Source: CAZMUQ01 sp964569845
GTDB taxonomy: Archaea > Thermoproteota > Bathyarchaeia > Hecatellales > Hecatellaceae
Length of the DNA: 64,000 bases
Reading direction: 5' to 3'
Assembly (NCBI GenBank): GCA_964569845.1
Contig: CAZMUQ010000002.1
Coordinates: 1 to 64,000 of the forward strand
Positions within the stretch are counted from its first letter, which is position 1; each line of letters starts with the position of its first letter. The notes under the pieces are model-generated. The model was not told where the DNA came from, searched no databases, and saw nothing but the letters and a program-made list of their open reading frames with translations. A program made the translations under genes and the position numbers. Shown one piece after another: positions 35,004-43,803 of the stretch.

Positions 35004-35321
35004 CTACTCAGGAGTTACTACTAAAAGCCTATTTTCAGCTAGCATAGTTGCAATTTTTCTTCTAGCATTTTCTAAACATCTCCAAACAGTTCCTCTTGAA
35101 ACTCTCATTCTTTGAGCAGCCTGCTCCTGAGTAAGCTCCTCATAAAAAACTAGTCTAAATGCTTCAAATTCATCATAACTCATGAAAATAGGGTTATCAA
35201 GCCCTATTGGGTTGCCATCCAGATTTAGAGGTGCAAACCTTATTAATCTTGGTTCTACGCTTAAGAATCTTGGTTTCATAGGTCTACCTGGACCATGCCA
35301 GCGTCTGCCCCAACGCCACAT
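35004..35321 (-). CDS. DUF134 (UPF0251) DNA-binding protein
   Basis: About 105 residues with the N-terminal MWRWGRRWHGPGRP, an aromatic/basic opening typical of DUF134, and a C-terminal sigma-70 region-4-like HTH (LTQEQAAQRMRVSRGTVWRCL). The ATG at 35321 lies five bases after AAGGTGG. The family is often next to Mrp/NBP35-type ATPases, as here, where mrp is divergent. It may regulate that gene; a perfect palindrome lies between them. Confidence 0.88.
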   Translation of the reverse strand: MWRWGRRWHGPGRPMKPRFLSVEPRLIRFAPLNLDGNPIGLDNPIFMSYDEFEAFRLVFYEELTQEQAAQRMRVSRGTVWRCLENARRKIATMLAENRLLVVTPE

Positions 35322-35408
35322 AAGCACCACCTTCTAGCGGATTACCTAATAAAGTAGGTTATTAAAGCTTAAAAGCTTTAAACTTAAAGAAGTTTCTGCG
35401 GTTAAAAA

Positions 35409-35420
35409 GTGCAAATGCAC
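35409..35420. promoter_or_regulatory. palindrome between DUF134 and mrp genes, candidate operator
   Basis: GTGCA-AA-TGCAC is a perfect inverted repeat with 5-base arms immediately before AAAATATAAG, a TATA-like sequence about 65 bp upstream of the mrp start. Its place next to a divergently transcribed HTH gene makes an autoregulatory site plausible. No binding evidence exists. Confidence 0.35.
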
Positions 35421-35489
35421 AAAATATAAGTTTTTACTTTAACTTCCAATACTATGTAAGAGTAAGCAACATTTATTGAGGCGTGAAAA

Positions 35490-36332
35490 TTGAAAACCAA
35501 CATGAAAACAGAGTTTAAAGAACAACTAGAAAAAATTGAGGAAAGAATGAAGAATATCAAATATAAGGTTGCTATTCTAAGCGGTAAGGGAGGTGTAGGC
35601 AAAAGTACAATAACAGCTAATCTTGCAGTTGCCCTAGCAAGTAGAGGTAGACCAAACCTTATCGGGGTTTTAGATGCAGACATAACTGGACCAAGTATAC
35701 CTAAAATCCTTGGAGTTAGGGGTGGACATTTAAATGCAGGACCAGCCGGAATTTTTCCAGTTTTTGGGCCTTTGGGAATAAAAGTTGTTTCTATGGACTT
35801 TTTACTTCCAAGCGATGAGACACCAGTTATTTGGCGTGGACCATTAAAATCTGTTGCTATTAGACAATTTTTAAGTGATGTTGTTTGGGGGGAACTTGAA
35901 TATCTGCTTATAGACCTCCCCCCAGGAACTGGTGATGAAGCATTAAGCATAATGCAGTTTATACCTAAGGTAAGCGGAGTTATTATTATTACAATTCCCT
36001 CAGAAGTTTCCCAACTTGTAGTTAAAAAAGCTGTAACCTTCACACATGAACTTAAAGCACCAATAGTAGGAATTATAGAAAACATGAGCGGCTTTGTATG
36101 CCCAAACTGCGGATCTATAATAAACATTTTTAAAGTTGGAGGTGGTGAAAAAATTGCTGAAGAACTTAAGGTACCATTTCTTGGAAAAATACCTTTAGAC
36201 CCAAGAATATGCGAAACTTCTGATGATGGAATACCATTTATAGTTAAACATCCAAATACTCCTGCTTCAAAATCTTTTATGGATATTGTTGAAAAAATTG
36301 AGAATTTTTTCAAAAATAAGGAAGAGGAATAA
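35490..36332 (+). CDS. Mrp/NBP35-family Fe-S carrier ATPase
   Basis: A 280-residue P-loop protein of the ParA/MinD superfamily that carries and delivers Fe-S clusters. The deviant Walker A is SGKGGVGKST (31-40). DLPPGTGDE and the C-terminal VCPNCGS (CxxC that binds the bridging cluster) identify the Mrp/NBP35 branch. The TTG start follows GAGGCG; an ATG lies four codons in. A long antisense frame over this gene is a shadow. Confidence 0.93.
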   Translation: MKTNMKTEFKEQLEKIEERMKNIKYKVAILSGKGGVGKSTITANLAVALASRGRPNLIGVLDADITGPSIPKILGVRGGHLNAGPAGIFPVFGPLGIKVVSMDFLLPSDETPVIWRGPLKSVAIRQFLSDVVWGELEYLLIDLPPGTGDEALSIMQFIPKVSGVIIITIPSEVSQLVVKKAVTFTHELKAPIVGIIENMSGFVCPNCGSIINIFKVGGGEKIAEELKVPFLGKIPLDPRICETSDDGIPFIVKHPNTPASKSFMDIVEKIENFFKNKEEE

Positions 36333-36369
36333 ACAAATAGATAAATATCTCAAATACTTCTTATTTATT

Positions 36370-36432
36370 GCATGATGAAGTCGTCCCAGCCTGATCCCAT
36401 ATGAAATGAAGAACACGCGACGAACTGAATAA
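36370..36432 (+). ncRNA. C/D box sRNA
   Basis: Within a 137-bp gap the plus strand shows box C ATGATGA (36372-36378), a 12-nt guide, D' CTGA (36391-36394), a C'-like ATGAAGA about ten bases later, a second 12-nt guide (ACACGCGACGAA) and box D CTGA (36425-36428). Guide lengths of 12 and total length of about 60 nt are standard for archaeal 2'-O-methylation guides. Targets would be the complements of AGTCGTCCCAGC and ACACGCGACGAA in rRNA or tRNA, which are not in the window. Confidence 0.75.
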
Positions 36433-36469
36433 TAAAATTAATTTTTTAATACTACTCCAAGTTTTGATG

Positions 36470-36820
36470 TTAAATATCCTTTCTAAAGACCTTCTCCTTA
36501 AACTCTTTTAATGTTTTTAATGTTCCTGAAATTCTTAATGTGTAGATTGATGTTTTCTTACCGTTAATTTCTCTGATGAATGTTAAAGATGCTCTTAGAT
36601 TGTTTACAAATTTATGGTTGCATCTAATTATTCCTGTTGAGGTTTGATTATCATAACCTAAGAATACTAAACCTGCTTCGCCCACCCCTGTTAAACCGAA
36701 AAGTATTTGAAAAGAGTTTAGTATAGCCCTTTTAACAGCATCCTCCTCAATATTACTTCCCTCTGAAATCAACTTAAAAAGTACGTAACGTTTTCTGTAA
36801 AATTTAACCATGCTGACCAA
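36470..36820 (-). CDS. rnp2: RNase P protein component 2 (Pop5/Rpp14 family)
   Basis: A 116-residue protein subunit of archaeal RNase P, which trims the 5' end of pre-tRNA. RKRYVLFKLISE at the start, LFGLTGVGEAGLVFL in the middle and TGIIRCNHKFVNNLRASLTFI match Pop5. It lies between the C/D sRNA and aglB, transcribed away from aglB. Confidence 0.9.
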   Translation of the reverse strand: MVSMVKFYRKRYVLFKLISEGSNIEEDAVKRAILNSFQILFGLTGVGEAGLVFLGYDNQTSTGIIRCNHKFVNNLRASLTFIREINGKKTSIYTLRISGTLKTLKEFKEKVFRKDI

Positions 36821-36920
36821 CTAAATTAGGCTTTTTTAAGCAATGCTTTCCTGGAAAAACAAAAATACTGATTAAGCATATATAGGTTTTTGCTGAAACT
36901 TGGAGGTTAAAAGTTTAGGG

Positions 36921-38918
36921 ATGTTCAAAAAGCTGAGCCTAAGGAGTATTTTAAGCCTCGTATGCCTGATTATAATATGCTTCATAGCATTTGCTGTAAG
37001 AATCTTACCACTAAAATGGGGTGCATATTTAAGCGAATTTGACTCTTTCTGGCATTGGTATGTTGCGGACCACATCATTAAAAACGGAACCAGCTGGATT
37101 TTCAGTAACAGCTGGATTGATAATAGAACATGGTTTCCTTGGGGGAGGCCAGTAGCCTCAACAACACCTATGGGCTTACCACTTACAGCAGCAACATTCT
37201 ACATTTTTATTCAAAGTTTAGGTTTGAATGTTTCGTTAATGGATGTTACAATTTATTTTCCACCTTTTATGGCTATGCTTACAGTTTTGGCATTATATTT
37301 CTTTGGTAAAGAATTTGGTGGACAAGAAACAGGGCTTCTTGCAGCCCTTTTCTTAGCCTTAAATTCAGCTTACATTAGTAGAACAAGTCTAGGTTTTTTT
37401 AAGCATGAAAGTGTAGGGGTTTTTGCAATAGTTTTATGTTCTCTTTTCTTCGTAAAAGCAATTAATCCGCATAATACCTTAAAAAGATGCTTACTTTATT
37501 CAATACTTTCAGGTTTATTTTTAACTTATCTAACAATTTCATGGGGAGCTTTTTACTACATGTTTGGTTTAATTCCACTATACCTTATAATTGCAATTAT
37601 TGTTAGAAGAGAATCTTCTAGGTTAACACTAGCTTACCTTTTAACTATGGGAATCGGTATACTGTTATCCCTACCATTTCCAAGACCAGGTTTAGCAACT
37701 ATAACAACCTTTGGAATTATCCCTGTTCTTGGTGGTTTTGCTGTTTTAACAGTTCATGAAGCAGTGAAACACATCAACTTTAGATATTCCGCTGGATTTT
37801 TACCCAGAATTTTTATTGTTATTTTAGCCATTATTATTTCAGCAACCTTATATTTTTCTGGAGCAGTAGCCCCAATCACAGGGAAGTTTTTAGCCGTTGT
37901 TAATCCGCAATTTAGAGCTGAATCACCTATCATTGAATCAGTTGCAGAGCATCAGATGAATACTTGGGCAACCTTTTATAACAGCTTTGGAATTATCCTT
38001 TTCCTCCTACCTTTAGGCCTATATTTTGCATTTAAGCGTGGAGACTATAAGGCTTTATATTTAATACTTTTTGGTTTAACTTCACTTTATGCTGCAGCCT
38101 CATTTATTAGGCTTAACCTTATTCTTGCACCAGCAGCATGCCTACTTGCAGCTTATGGTATCATTGAAACATTAAAACCTATTGTTGAAAGAGTTAAACT
38201 TGGAAAAATTTCAACTAAGAAGAAGATTTTAGCCACTATAGATTTAAGAGTTTTGATATTTATTGTGATCATCTTTACTGCAACTCTAATACCGACATTT
38301 TATAGGGCTATTGAGTATGCTTATACACCCGTCACTATAGCATCAGCATCCGTTCCTATTAGGGAGTACCGTGAGGATTGGTTTGATGCTTTACACTGGA
38401 TTGATAAAAATATACCTAAGGGAGCGCCGGTTATATGTTGGTGGGATTATGGTTATTGGGTTGCAATCTATGGGAATAGTACAAGTGTTGCTGATAATGC
38501 AACATTAAACACAACACAAATAGCACATATCGGTCAAATTTTACTCTCAAATGAAACTAGAGCATTAAACCTTTCAAAGAAATATTTTAACTCAACATAC
38601 ATTTTAGTATTTATAACAACAGCTAAGTGGTTAAACTCCCATCAACCTCTTGGTTTTGGAGATGAAGGTAAGTGGGGTTGGATGGCAAGAATAGCTAATA
38701 AAGTTCACCCTGAAATTAGCATTGAAAGTGTTGATAAAGATGCAAATGGGCTTCCAGATTGGGATACCTTGCTTGGGAAGCTTATTCTTTATGCTTGTGG
38801 TAGAAATGTTACTCTAACAAAGTTTAACATTATATATGTTTCTCCATCCCATCAATACGTTGTGAATAATGAACCTAAAATCACAACTCAAGTTATAATA
38901 GTTAAAGGTACGGATTAG
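36921..38918 (+). CDS. aglB: oligosaccharyl transferase STT3/AglB
   Basis: About 665 residues. The N-terminal half is a many-helix membrane domain with an early acidic loop EFDSFWHWYVADH, which in this family binds metal and the lipid-linked sugar. The C-terminal soluble domain carries the universal WWDYGYW motif, which binds the acceptor +2 Ser/Thr. The enzyme transfers glycans to Asn of secreted proteins. The ATG at 36921 is preferred over a TTG at 36900; GGAGG lies upstream of the ATG at longer than usual spacing. Confidence 0.95.
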   Translation: MFKKLSLRSILSLVCLIIICFIAFAVRILPLKWGAYLSEFDSFWHWYVADHIIKNGTSWIFSNSWIDNRTWFPWGRPVASTTPMGLPLTAATFYIFIQSLGLNVSLMDVTIYFPPFMAMLTVLALYFFGKEFGGQETGLLAALFLALNSAYISRTSLGFFKHESVGVFAIVLCSLFFVKAINPHNTLKRCLLYSILSGLFLTYLTISWGAFYYMFGLIPLYLIIAIIVRRESSRLTLAYLLTMGIGILLSLPFPRPGLATITTFGIIPVLGGFAVLTVHEAVKHINFRYSAGFLPRIFIVILAIIISATLYFSGAVAPITGKFLAVVNPQFRAESPIIESVAEHQMNTWATFYNSFGIILFLLPLGLYFAFKRGDYKALYLILFGLTSLYAAASFIRLNLILAPAACLLAAYGIIETLKPIVERVKLGKISTKKKILATIDLRVLIFIVIIFTATLIPTFYRAIEYAYTPVTIASASVPIREYREDWFDALHWIDKNIPKGAPVICWWDYGYWVAIYGNSTSVADNATLNTTQIAHIGQILLSNETRALNLSKKYFNSTYILVFITTAKWLNSHQPLGFGDEGKWGWMARIANKVHPEISIESVDKDANGLPDWDTLLGKLILYACGRNVTLTKFNIIYVSPSHQYVVNNEPKITTQVIIVKGTD

Positions 38919-39097
38919 CTTTGCATTCTATTTTTTGCAAGTTCTTTCATCATTCTTCTGTATTTAGCATATCTATCATCAGGTGAAAATTTTGGAGGTA
39001 CTGGAATGTAAACTTCGCCACCACACTTTGGACAAGAAGCTTGATTTAAAGTATATTCACCACAACTTTTACACTTTCTTAGTAATATTGGAGACAA
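38915..39097 (-). CDS. nop10: H/ACA RNP protein Nop10
   Basis: A 60-residue protein with a zinc ribbon (CKSCGEYT, CPKCGG) followed by the conserved PPKFSPDDRYAKYRR helix. It is part of the H/ACA pseudouridylation complex with Cbf5, Gar1 and L7Ae. TTG start. It ends the L44e-S27e-aIF2alpha cluster, the usual archaeal order. Confidence 0.96.
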   Translation of the reverse strand: MSPILLRKCKSCGEYTLNQASCPKCGGEVYIPVPPKFSPDDRYAKYRRMMKELAKNRMQS

Positions 39098-39120
39098 AAA
39101 ATATCAACCAGACTAGAAGC

Positions 39121-39930
39121 TTATCTTTTAAACTCGCCTTCACCACCAACATTCTTAATTTCCTTTAGAGCGTAAGAAACAACTTCATTTAAAACTTTTT
39201 CAGCATCTTTATAATTTTTCGCTGTAACTTCAACAACATATTTAGGCGCACCAACAGTATAAATATCAACTTTTGCTTTTCTAAACCTTCTAGCAGACTT
39301 ACTTTCTATTAGAATTTTCTTTATAATCTCAACACCATCAGGAGCTGTTGTTGTTAACTTTAAGATACCTTTAATGCTTACTACTTGAGGTTTAATTTTT
39401 TGTTTTGCAACATCATAAATTGCTTTAATCCACTCTTTTGGCAACTTAAGTTTTTCAGCAAGCTCCTCACCTTTTTCAACTAGTTCTTCAAGCCCCTCAT
39501 ATAAACCTCCAAGCTTATCTTCAAAAATAGGTGTAACCTCATCAACAAGTTTTCTTGGGTCAAGATTAACTTTTTGAGCTGCAGTTTCAAGAATCGATAA
39601 AGCTCTTTTTCTTCGTTTCCATTCAGCCATTTTTTCTTGTTTTTCTCTTTTACTAACTCTTCTAAGAGATAAATCTACATGTCCCTTCTCTTTATCAACT
39701 CTTAAAACCTTTAAAACAAGTTTTTGACCCTCTCTAACGTGGTCATAAATGTTTTTTACCCATCCCGAAGATACCTCTGAAATATGGAGTAATCCTTCAA
39801 TACCGTAATATTCATCTAGTTTTACATATGCACCATAATCAGCAATATTTGAAACTGTTGCAATAACAAGTTCACCAACTTCTGGAAAGTTGTCATTTGA
39901 TGAATCTTTCACTAGAACACCCCTATACAA
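39121..39930 (-). CDS. eif2a: translation initiation factor aIF2 subunit alpha
   Basis: A 269-residue factor. The N-terminal S1 domain reads ADYGAYVKLDEYYGIEG and GHVDLSLRRV, followed by a helical domain and an alpha-beta domain. aIF2 delivers initiator Met-tRNA to the small subunit. It lies between rps27e and nop10, as in many archaea. Confidence 0.96.
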   Translation of the reverse strand: MYRGVLVKDSSNDNFPEVGELVIATVSNIADYGAYVKLDEYYGIEGLLHISEVSSGWVKNIYDHVREGQKLVLKVLRVDKEKGHVDLSLRRVSKREKQEKMAEWKRRKRALSILETAAQKVNLDPRKLVDEVTPIFEDKLGGLYEGLEELVEKGEELAEKLKLPKEWIKAIYDVAKQKIKPQVVSIKGILKLTTTAPDGVEIIKKILIESKSARRFRKAKVDIYTVGAPKYVVEVTAKNYKDAEKVLNEVVSYALKEIKNVGGEGEFKR

Positions 39931-39977
39931 GCTTGATAACAGTTAATTTTTGGCAAAGGTAAAGGAAAAACTCAAAA

Positions 39978-40178
39978 TTAACTTAGCTCCTCTACAACTT
40001 CTCCCTTAATTAATGCTTTTCCACCAGTAGGTTCAACCAAAACTTCTCCACAAACTTTACATGGGACACGCATACTTGCCATATTAAATACTATTTGCTC
40101 ATTTCCACATTCAGGACACTTTACTCTTAAAAATTTACTTCTTGGTCGAGGAATTAACTCTCTTAATCTGCTAACCAT
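39978..40178 (-). CDS. rps27e: ribosomal protein S27e
   Basis: A 66-residue small-subunit protein with the C4 zinc finger CPECGNEQ and CKVCGEVL and the end TGGKALIKGEVVEEL. It is 18 bp downstream of rpl44e in the classic cluster. Confidence 0.97.
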   Translation of the reverse strand: MVSRLRELIPRPRSKFLRVKCPECGNEQIVFNMASMRVPCKVCGEVLVEPTGGKALIKGEVVEELS

Positions 40179-40196
40179 AATAATAAACCCCGCCTT

Positions 40197-40487
40197 TTAA
40201 GACTTTATTGTAGCTTTTCTAAGTCTAATTCCTTTTTTATGGGAAATGTAGCCGCATTCCTTACATCTGAGCTTCATCGTGGCTTTCTTTGTTGTTTTAG
40301 CTGTTCTTTTAAGTTCAGGATATTTTTGTCCTCCATAACCATGCTTATCCCACTCATGGTGTCTTGCTCCAGCTGCAAGAGCTCTATCTCTACCCTTCCT
40401 GTAGAGACTAACCATATGAATAGTATGAGTTTTGCAGCGTGGACAGTAAGTTCTTATACTTTTTGGGAAGTTTATCCTCCACACCAC
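40197..40487 (-). CDS. rpl44e: ribosomal protein L44e
   Basis: A 96-residue large-subunit zinc protein, with CPRCKTHTIH near the N-terminus and CKECGYISHKKGIRL near the end. It is the first gene of the L44e-S27e-aIF2alpha-Nop10 cluster and is divergent from rpoP. Confidence 0.97.
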   Translation of the reverse strand: MVWRINFPKSIRTYCPRCKTHTIHMVSLYRKGRDRALAAGARHHEWDKHGYGGQKYPELKRTAKTTKKATMKLRCKECGYISHKKGIRLRKATIKS

Positions 40488-40589
40488 CCTTAGATTTCCT
40501 TCTTAACTAAGAAAATTTTACTTTTATTTATCTTTTTCAGCTAAAAATGTTTAAATTTCATGAAGATTAAAACTTTAACGGTGTACTTC

Positions 40590-40748
40590 TTGGCTGAGAT
40601 TAAGGTAGAATATCAGTGTATCCGATGCAATAAAAAGTTTACCTATGATGAATTAAGCATGATGCCCGAGCTTAAATGTCCAAAATGTGGATATAGGATA
40701 CTTAAAAAGATAAGACCACCAGTAGTTAAGCATATTAAAGCTAGGTAA
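40590..40748 (+). CDS. rpoP: DNA-directed RNA polymerase subunit P
   Basis: A small zinc subunit (Rpb12/Rpc10 type): YQCIRCNKKF and CPKCGYRIL, ending in a basic tail. The frame is open from 40560, but the family begins M-A-E. The TTG at 40590 (LAEIKVEYQC), behind GGTG, gives the usual length of about 52 residues. Its end overlaps the convergent tgtA gene by eight bases. Confidence 0.93.
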   Translation: MAEIKVEYQCIRCNKKFTYDELSMMPELKCPKCGYRILKKIRPPVVKHIKAR

Positions 40749-42369
40749 ACTCTCTACTAACAATATTTTTTAAGCCCTCAATAAAGTGGTTAAAAGAATC
40801 CTTAGAATAAGGCTTTTTAATAACATCAATACTAACTAAACCTCTTTTTTCTTTAATTATTCTGCTAAGCAACCTATCACTTAGAAGTTTGGGATCTCTG
40901 TAAATCACTATTAACTTGTAAGGTTTACCCTCAATATACCTAATGATGCTTTTAGCAACCTCGATTTTTACTTCACCTTTAAATGGTTTACCAACTTCAA
41001 ATTGGGATAACGGATAAACATCATCAATTTCTAGTGGAACAACCCCGAAAGGAGCCGTGTAAAAACATATATGAAAGTCTTTAAGGTTGAAGTCTGCATC
41101 CTCTAAAAATTTACAAATAAGCTTAAATTCCCTAGATTTATGAAAAGGTTTAGTAGAAGGTGGAGGTAAAAGGAGAAGGATTTCTGCTTCCTCAGGTTTA
41201 CCATAATTTTCTACTAACTTCTCCCTGTAAGAAATGATTTCAGGTCTTTTAACACTAATGTTATCAAAAATAAATACTCCTCGCTCCTTAAACAGAGGAG
41301 TATCTTTCAGAAAAAGTTTGGAGAATTTAGCAATTAAGCTAAATGCCTTAAACAGGCTTGGATGAGCTCTTGCTCTTAGCTCTAAAAGCTCCCAAAGTTT
41401 GCCATCAATTATATGCTGCTTAATACGCTGAATTTCAGACCAGCAAACATAAAGATTATGTCTCATTAAAAGATACGTTCTTTCACTTTTTTCTTTTTCT
41501 TTTAGGTCTTTTGGAGTTAAATTTCTACAAACAGGACAATCACAAGGGAAATATTCCAAATTTTTGAGCCTTATTGTTCCTGTTTCTGTGAGGTATCTCT
41601 CATCTTTAGCATAAAGAGCATAAGATGCGGAATCAAACATATCGCAGCCAAGAGCAACAGCAAAAGAAAACATAAAAGGATGACCAGCTCCGAAAAGATG
41701 TAAAGGCTTATTTGGTGGGAGATTTAGCTTTGCAGTTAAAATCATCTTTACAAGGAAATCAAAAAAATACCTTTCCATAACTTCCGTAGGGCTCCCAATA
41801 GCATAAATATCAAATGGAATCTTGCTTAATTCTCTTGCAGAAAAGGAGATAAGATCTAGATAGTTTCCACCTTGAATAGGTCCAACCCAAAGAGTGATAT
41901 GTTTATTTTTAAGGTAATTTTGGATTTCCCTAGCCCTTTTTAATGTTTCATTTACTGTCCATTCAGCATAATTTTTTGAAACACCCCATCCTGTTGGAAC
42001 ATCAAGGATTACACCTATATCTGAGCCTATTTTTTCCTGAAAATCAAAAATTTCTAATGGTTTAACATCTACATATCCGTATCTTAAAATTTGGTATCCG
42101 CCAGAATCAGTCATTATAACACCGCTAAATCCTAAAAAATTGTGGATACCGCTTTTTATAACATCTGTTTCAAAGTATTTTTTTAAAATGTAAGCATTTG
42201 TCATTAAAGCTTTAAATTTAAATTCATCAAAAATTTCTTTAGGTTGAATTTCAATTTTTTTAGGGTTAATAACGGGGAGTAAAAGTGGAGTTTCAATAAC
42301 TCCACTTTTAGTTTTAATTTTACCTATTCTTCCAAGTAAGTCTTTATTTTTAACCTCAAAACACATCAA
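40741..42369 (-). CDS. tgtA: archaeosine tRNA-guanine transglycosylase
   Basis: A 542-residue enzyme that swaps guanine 15 for preQ0 in archaeal tRNA. The TIM-barrel part has MTDSGGYQIL, the GPIQGGNY loop and the zinc site CDCPVC ... H. The second half (about 200 residues) is the archaeal C2-type extension; I see no clear PUA domain, so that may be encoded separately. It is downstream of the Sm-like gene. Confidence 0.95.
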   Translation of the reverse strand: MMCFEVKNKDLLGRIGKIKTKSGVIETPLLLPVINPKKIEIQPKEIFDEFKFKALMTNAYILKKYFETDVIKSGIHNFLGFSGVIMTDSGGYQILRYGYVDVKPLEIFDFQEKIGSDIGVILDVPTGWGVSKNYAEWTVNETLKRAREIQNYLKNKHITLWVGPIQGGNYLDLISFSARELSKIPFDIYAIGSPTEVMERYFFDFLVKMILTAKLNLPPNKPLHLFGAGHPFMFSFAVALGCDMFDSASYALYAKDERYLTETGTIRLKNLEYFPCDCPVCRNLTPKDLKEKEKSERTYLLMRHNLYVCWSEIQRIKQHIIDGKLWELLELRARAHPSLFKAFSLIAKFSKLFLKDTPLFKERGVFIFDNISVKRPEIISYREKLVENYGKPEEAEILLLLPPPSTKPFHKSREFKLICKFLEDADFNLKDFHICFYTAPFGVVPLEIDDVYPLSQFEVGKPFKGEVKIEVAKSIIRYIEGKPYKLIVIYRDPKLLSDRLLSRIIKEKRGLVSIDVIKKPYSKDSFNHFIEGLKNIVSREFT

Positions 42370-42462
42370 CTAACCCTTATAAAGGAAGCATTCTAAAAAC
42401 ATTAATAACATATAATAAGCTTTTGCCTTAAGATTTTTAAACTATTAACCTTTACCTTAGGA

Positions 42463-42888
42463 TTATCCTGATGTTTCTCTTATAAATTCTTCATAAACCT
42501 TTTTAACTCTTTCAACAGCTGGACCTGAACCTTCAATTACACCATCTTTTGTAACTCTGATTTTATCCATTACGAGGATAACTCCTGCATCCTCGTAAAC
42601 TTTTACAAGCCTAGGAAATACTTTCTCTAATCTTTCTGCAAGACCTTTAAGATTAAATGGTTTCTCAGTTACAAAAAATTGCGCAACTGTTCTCCCGTTT
42701 ATAAACATTTTTGGAATGTCTCCACCATCTTCGCTTTTTACATCAGCTAGGCATAGGCTTAATGTTGTGGGCTCAAAGCCTACAAGTATACCGTCGTACT
42801 TTTTGTTTGAAGTTGTTACTACCACAACATGCTTATCTAATGCTGTTGAAACTTCCTCAAAAAATCTTCTTGCGGCAATATTTGACAA
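42463..42888 (-). CDS. Sm-like protein with C-terminal extension (SmAP3 type)
   Basis: A 141-residue protein. Residues about 1-75 are an Lsm fold (DKHVVVVTTSNKKYDGILVG; MFINGRTVAQFFV). The remaining 65 form an alpha-beta extension (PRLVKVYEDAGVILVMD). This layout is the SmAP3 class known from Pyrobaculum. It probably binds RNA as a ring. It lies upstream of tgtA. Confidence 0.88.
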   Translation of the reverse strand: MSNIAARRFFEEVSTALDKHVVVVTTSNKKYDGILVGFEPTTLSLCLADVKSEDGGDIPKMFINGRTVAQFFVTEKPFNLKGLAERLEKVFPRLVKVYEDAGVILVMDKIRVTKDGVIEGSGPAVERVKKVYEEFIRETSG

Positions 42889-42968
42889 TTACATCACCTA
42901 TCCCAATTAATGTTAATCTTAAGGATATTTAACCTTATACTTAACCTTATACTTTAGCAATAGGAAGA

Positions 42969-43145
42969 TTATGCTTCACTAAATTTTAAACTTTTAATCT
43001 TTTCTTTAGCTTCATCTATTGTTGAAGCCAAAGCTAGGATTTTAACTTTAGTCAAATTATTTTTTAAACCACAAAAAACACAACGCTTATTTTTTTGTCC
43101 TACTTTAGCCATGTTTATCTTTCCACAGGAAGAGCATCTAAACAT
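42969..43145 (-). CDS. DUF1922-like zinc-ribbon protein
   Basis: A protein of about 58 residues beginning MFRCSSCGKINMAK with a second pair CVFCGLKN, then a helical tail with DEAKEKIKSLKF. The frame is open to 43169 inside the adenylate kinase-like gene. The ATG at 43145, overlapping the kinase stop, is six bases after GAGGT and gives the family N-terminus. Function unknown. Confidence 0.8.
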   Translation of the reverse strand: MFRCSSCGKINMAKVGQKNKRCVFCGLKNNLTKVKILALASTIDEAKEKIKSLKFSEA

Positions 43146-43738
43146 CATGTAACCTCTACACTTAGACATATTTTTAACACCTCTTCAAGTTTTCCTTCGC
43201 TTTCAAGTTTAGCAAGCCAATTAAACATGCCGGATTCAGGTTTCTTTTCTCCATGAATAACAGATAAAATTTCCCTAGTAACATATTCAATACTCTTACC
43301 TGTAGTATCAATTTCATGAACTCTATTGGTCCCATACACCTCTAAAGCCTCATATAAGCAAAAATCTAAGATTTCAGCTAAAACATTCTCACAAACTTTT
43401 TTTCTTGAAAAACCCTTATTTGTAAGTCTTTTAATAAGCTCAAAAGGTTCACACCGTAAGACAAAGATTAAAGGATTAAATCTTTCTGGAATTTTAACAA
43501 CAAAATGTGAATCAAAAATAAAATTTTCTTGAGATTCTGCTAAAAATTTTTCTAAATATTTTGAAAGGGAATCAACATCCACAATATATGAACTTAACTC
43601 TTCATCGAAACCTAAAATAAAACCTTTCTCAATCGAAAAATTACCTAAGTTTATAACTTTCCAATTAATAATTTTTGAAACTTCAAAAGCTATAGTTGTT
43701 TTACCTGCACCTGGACAGCCTGTAATATAGAGTATCAT
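43145..43738 (-). CDS. AK6/Fap7-like adenylate kinase
   Basis: A 197-residue P-loop kinase with ITGCPGAGKTT at the N-terminus, an NMP-binding region containing FDSHF and a lid with RLTNKGFSRKKV. These match the AK6/hCINAP/Fap7 family, which in eukaryotes and archaea acts in small-subunit maturation as well as nucleotide balance. It is followed without a gap by the DUF1922-like gene. Confidence 0.92.
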   Translation of the reverse strand: MILYITGCPGAGKTTIAFEVSKIINWKVINLGNFSIEKGFILGFDEELSSYIVDVDSLSKYLEKFLAESQENFIFDSHFVVKIPERFNPLIFVLRCEPFELIKRLTNKGFSRKKVCENVLAEILDFCLYEALEVYGTNRVHEIDTTGKSIEYVTREILSVIHGEKKPESGMFNWLAKLESEGKLEEVLKICLSVEVT

Positions 43739-43803
43739 AGTTAATCATTTTCCTCACATAAATTTATCTATAAAGAGCTTAACCTAACTTTATATAGTTT
43801 AAA

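Noticed and set aside
35402..36313. 303-codon minus-strand frame opposite the Mrp gene
   Set aside because: The plus strand carries unmistakable Mrp motifs; the antisense frame has low-complexity Ser/Pro/Ile-rich sequence and no ribosome site.
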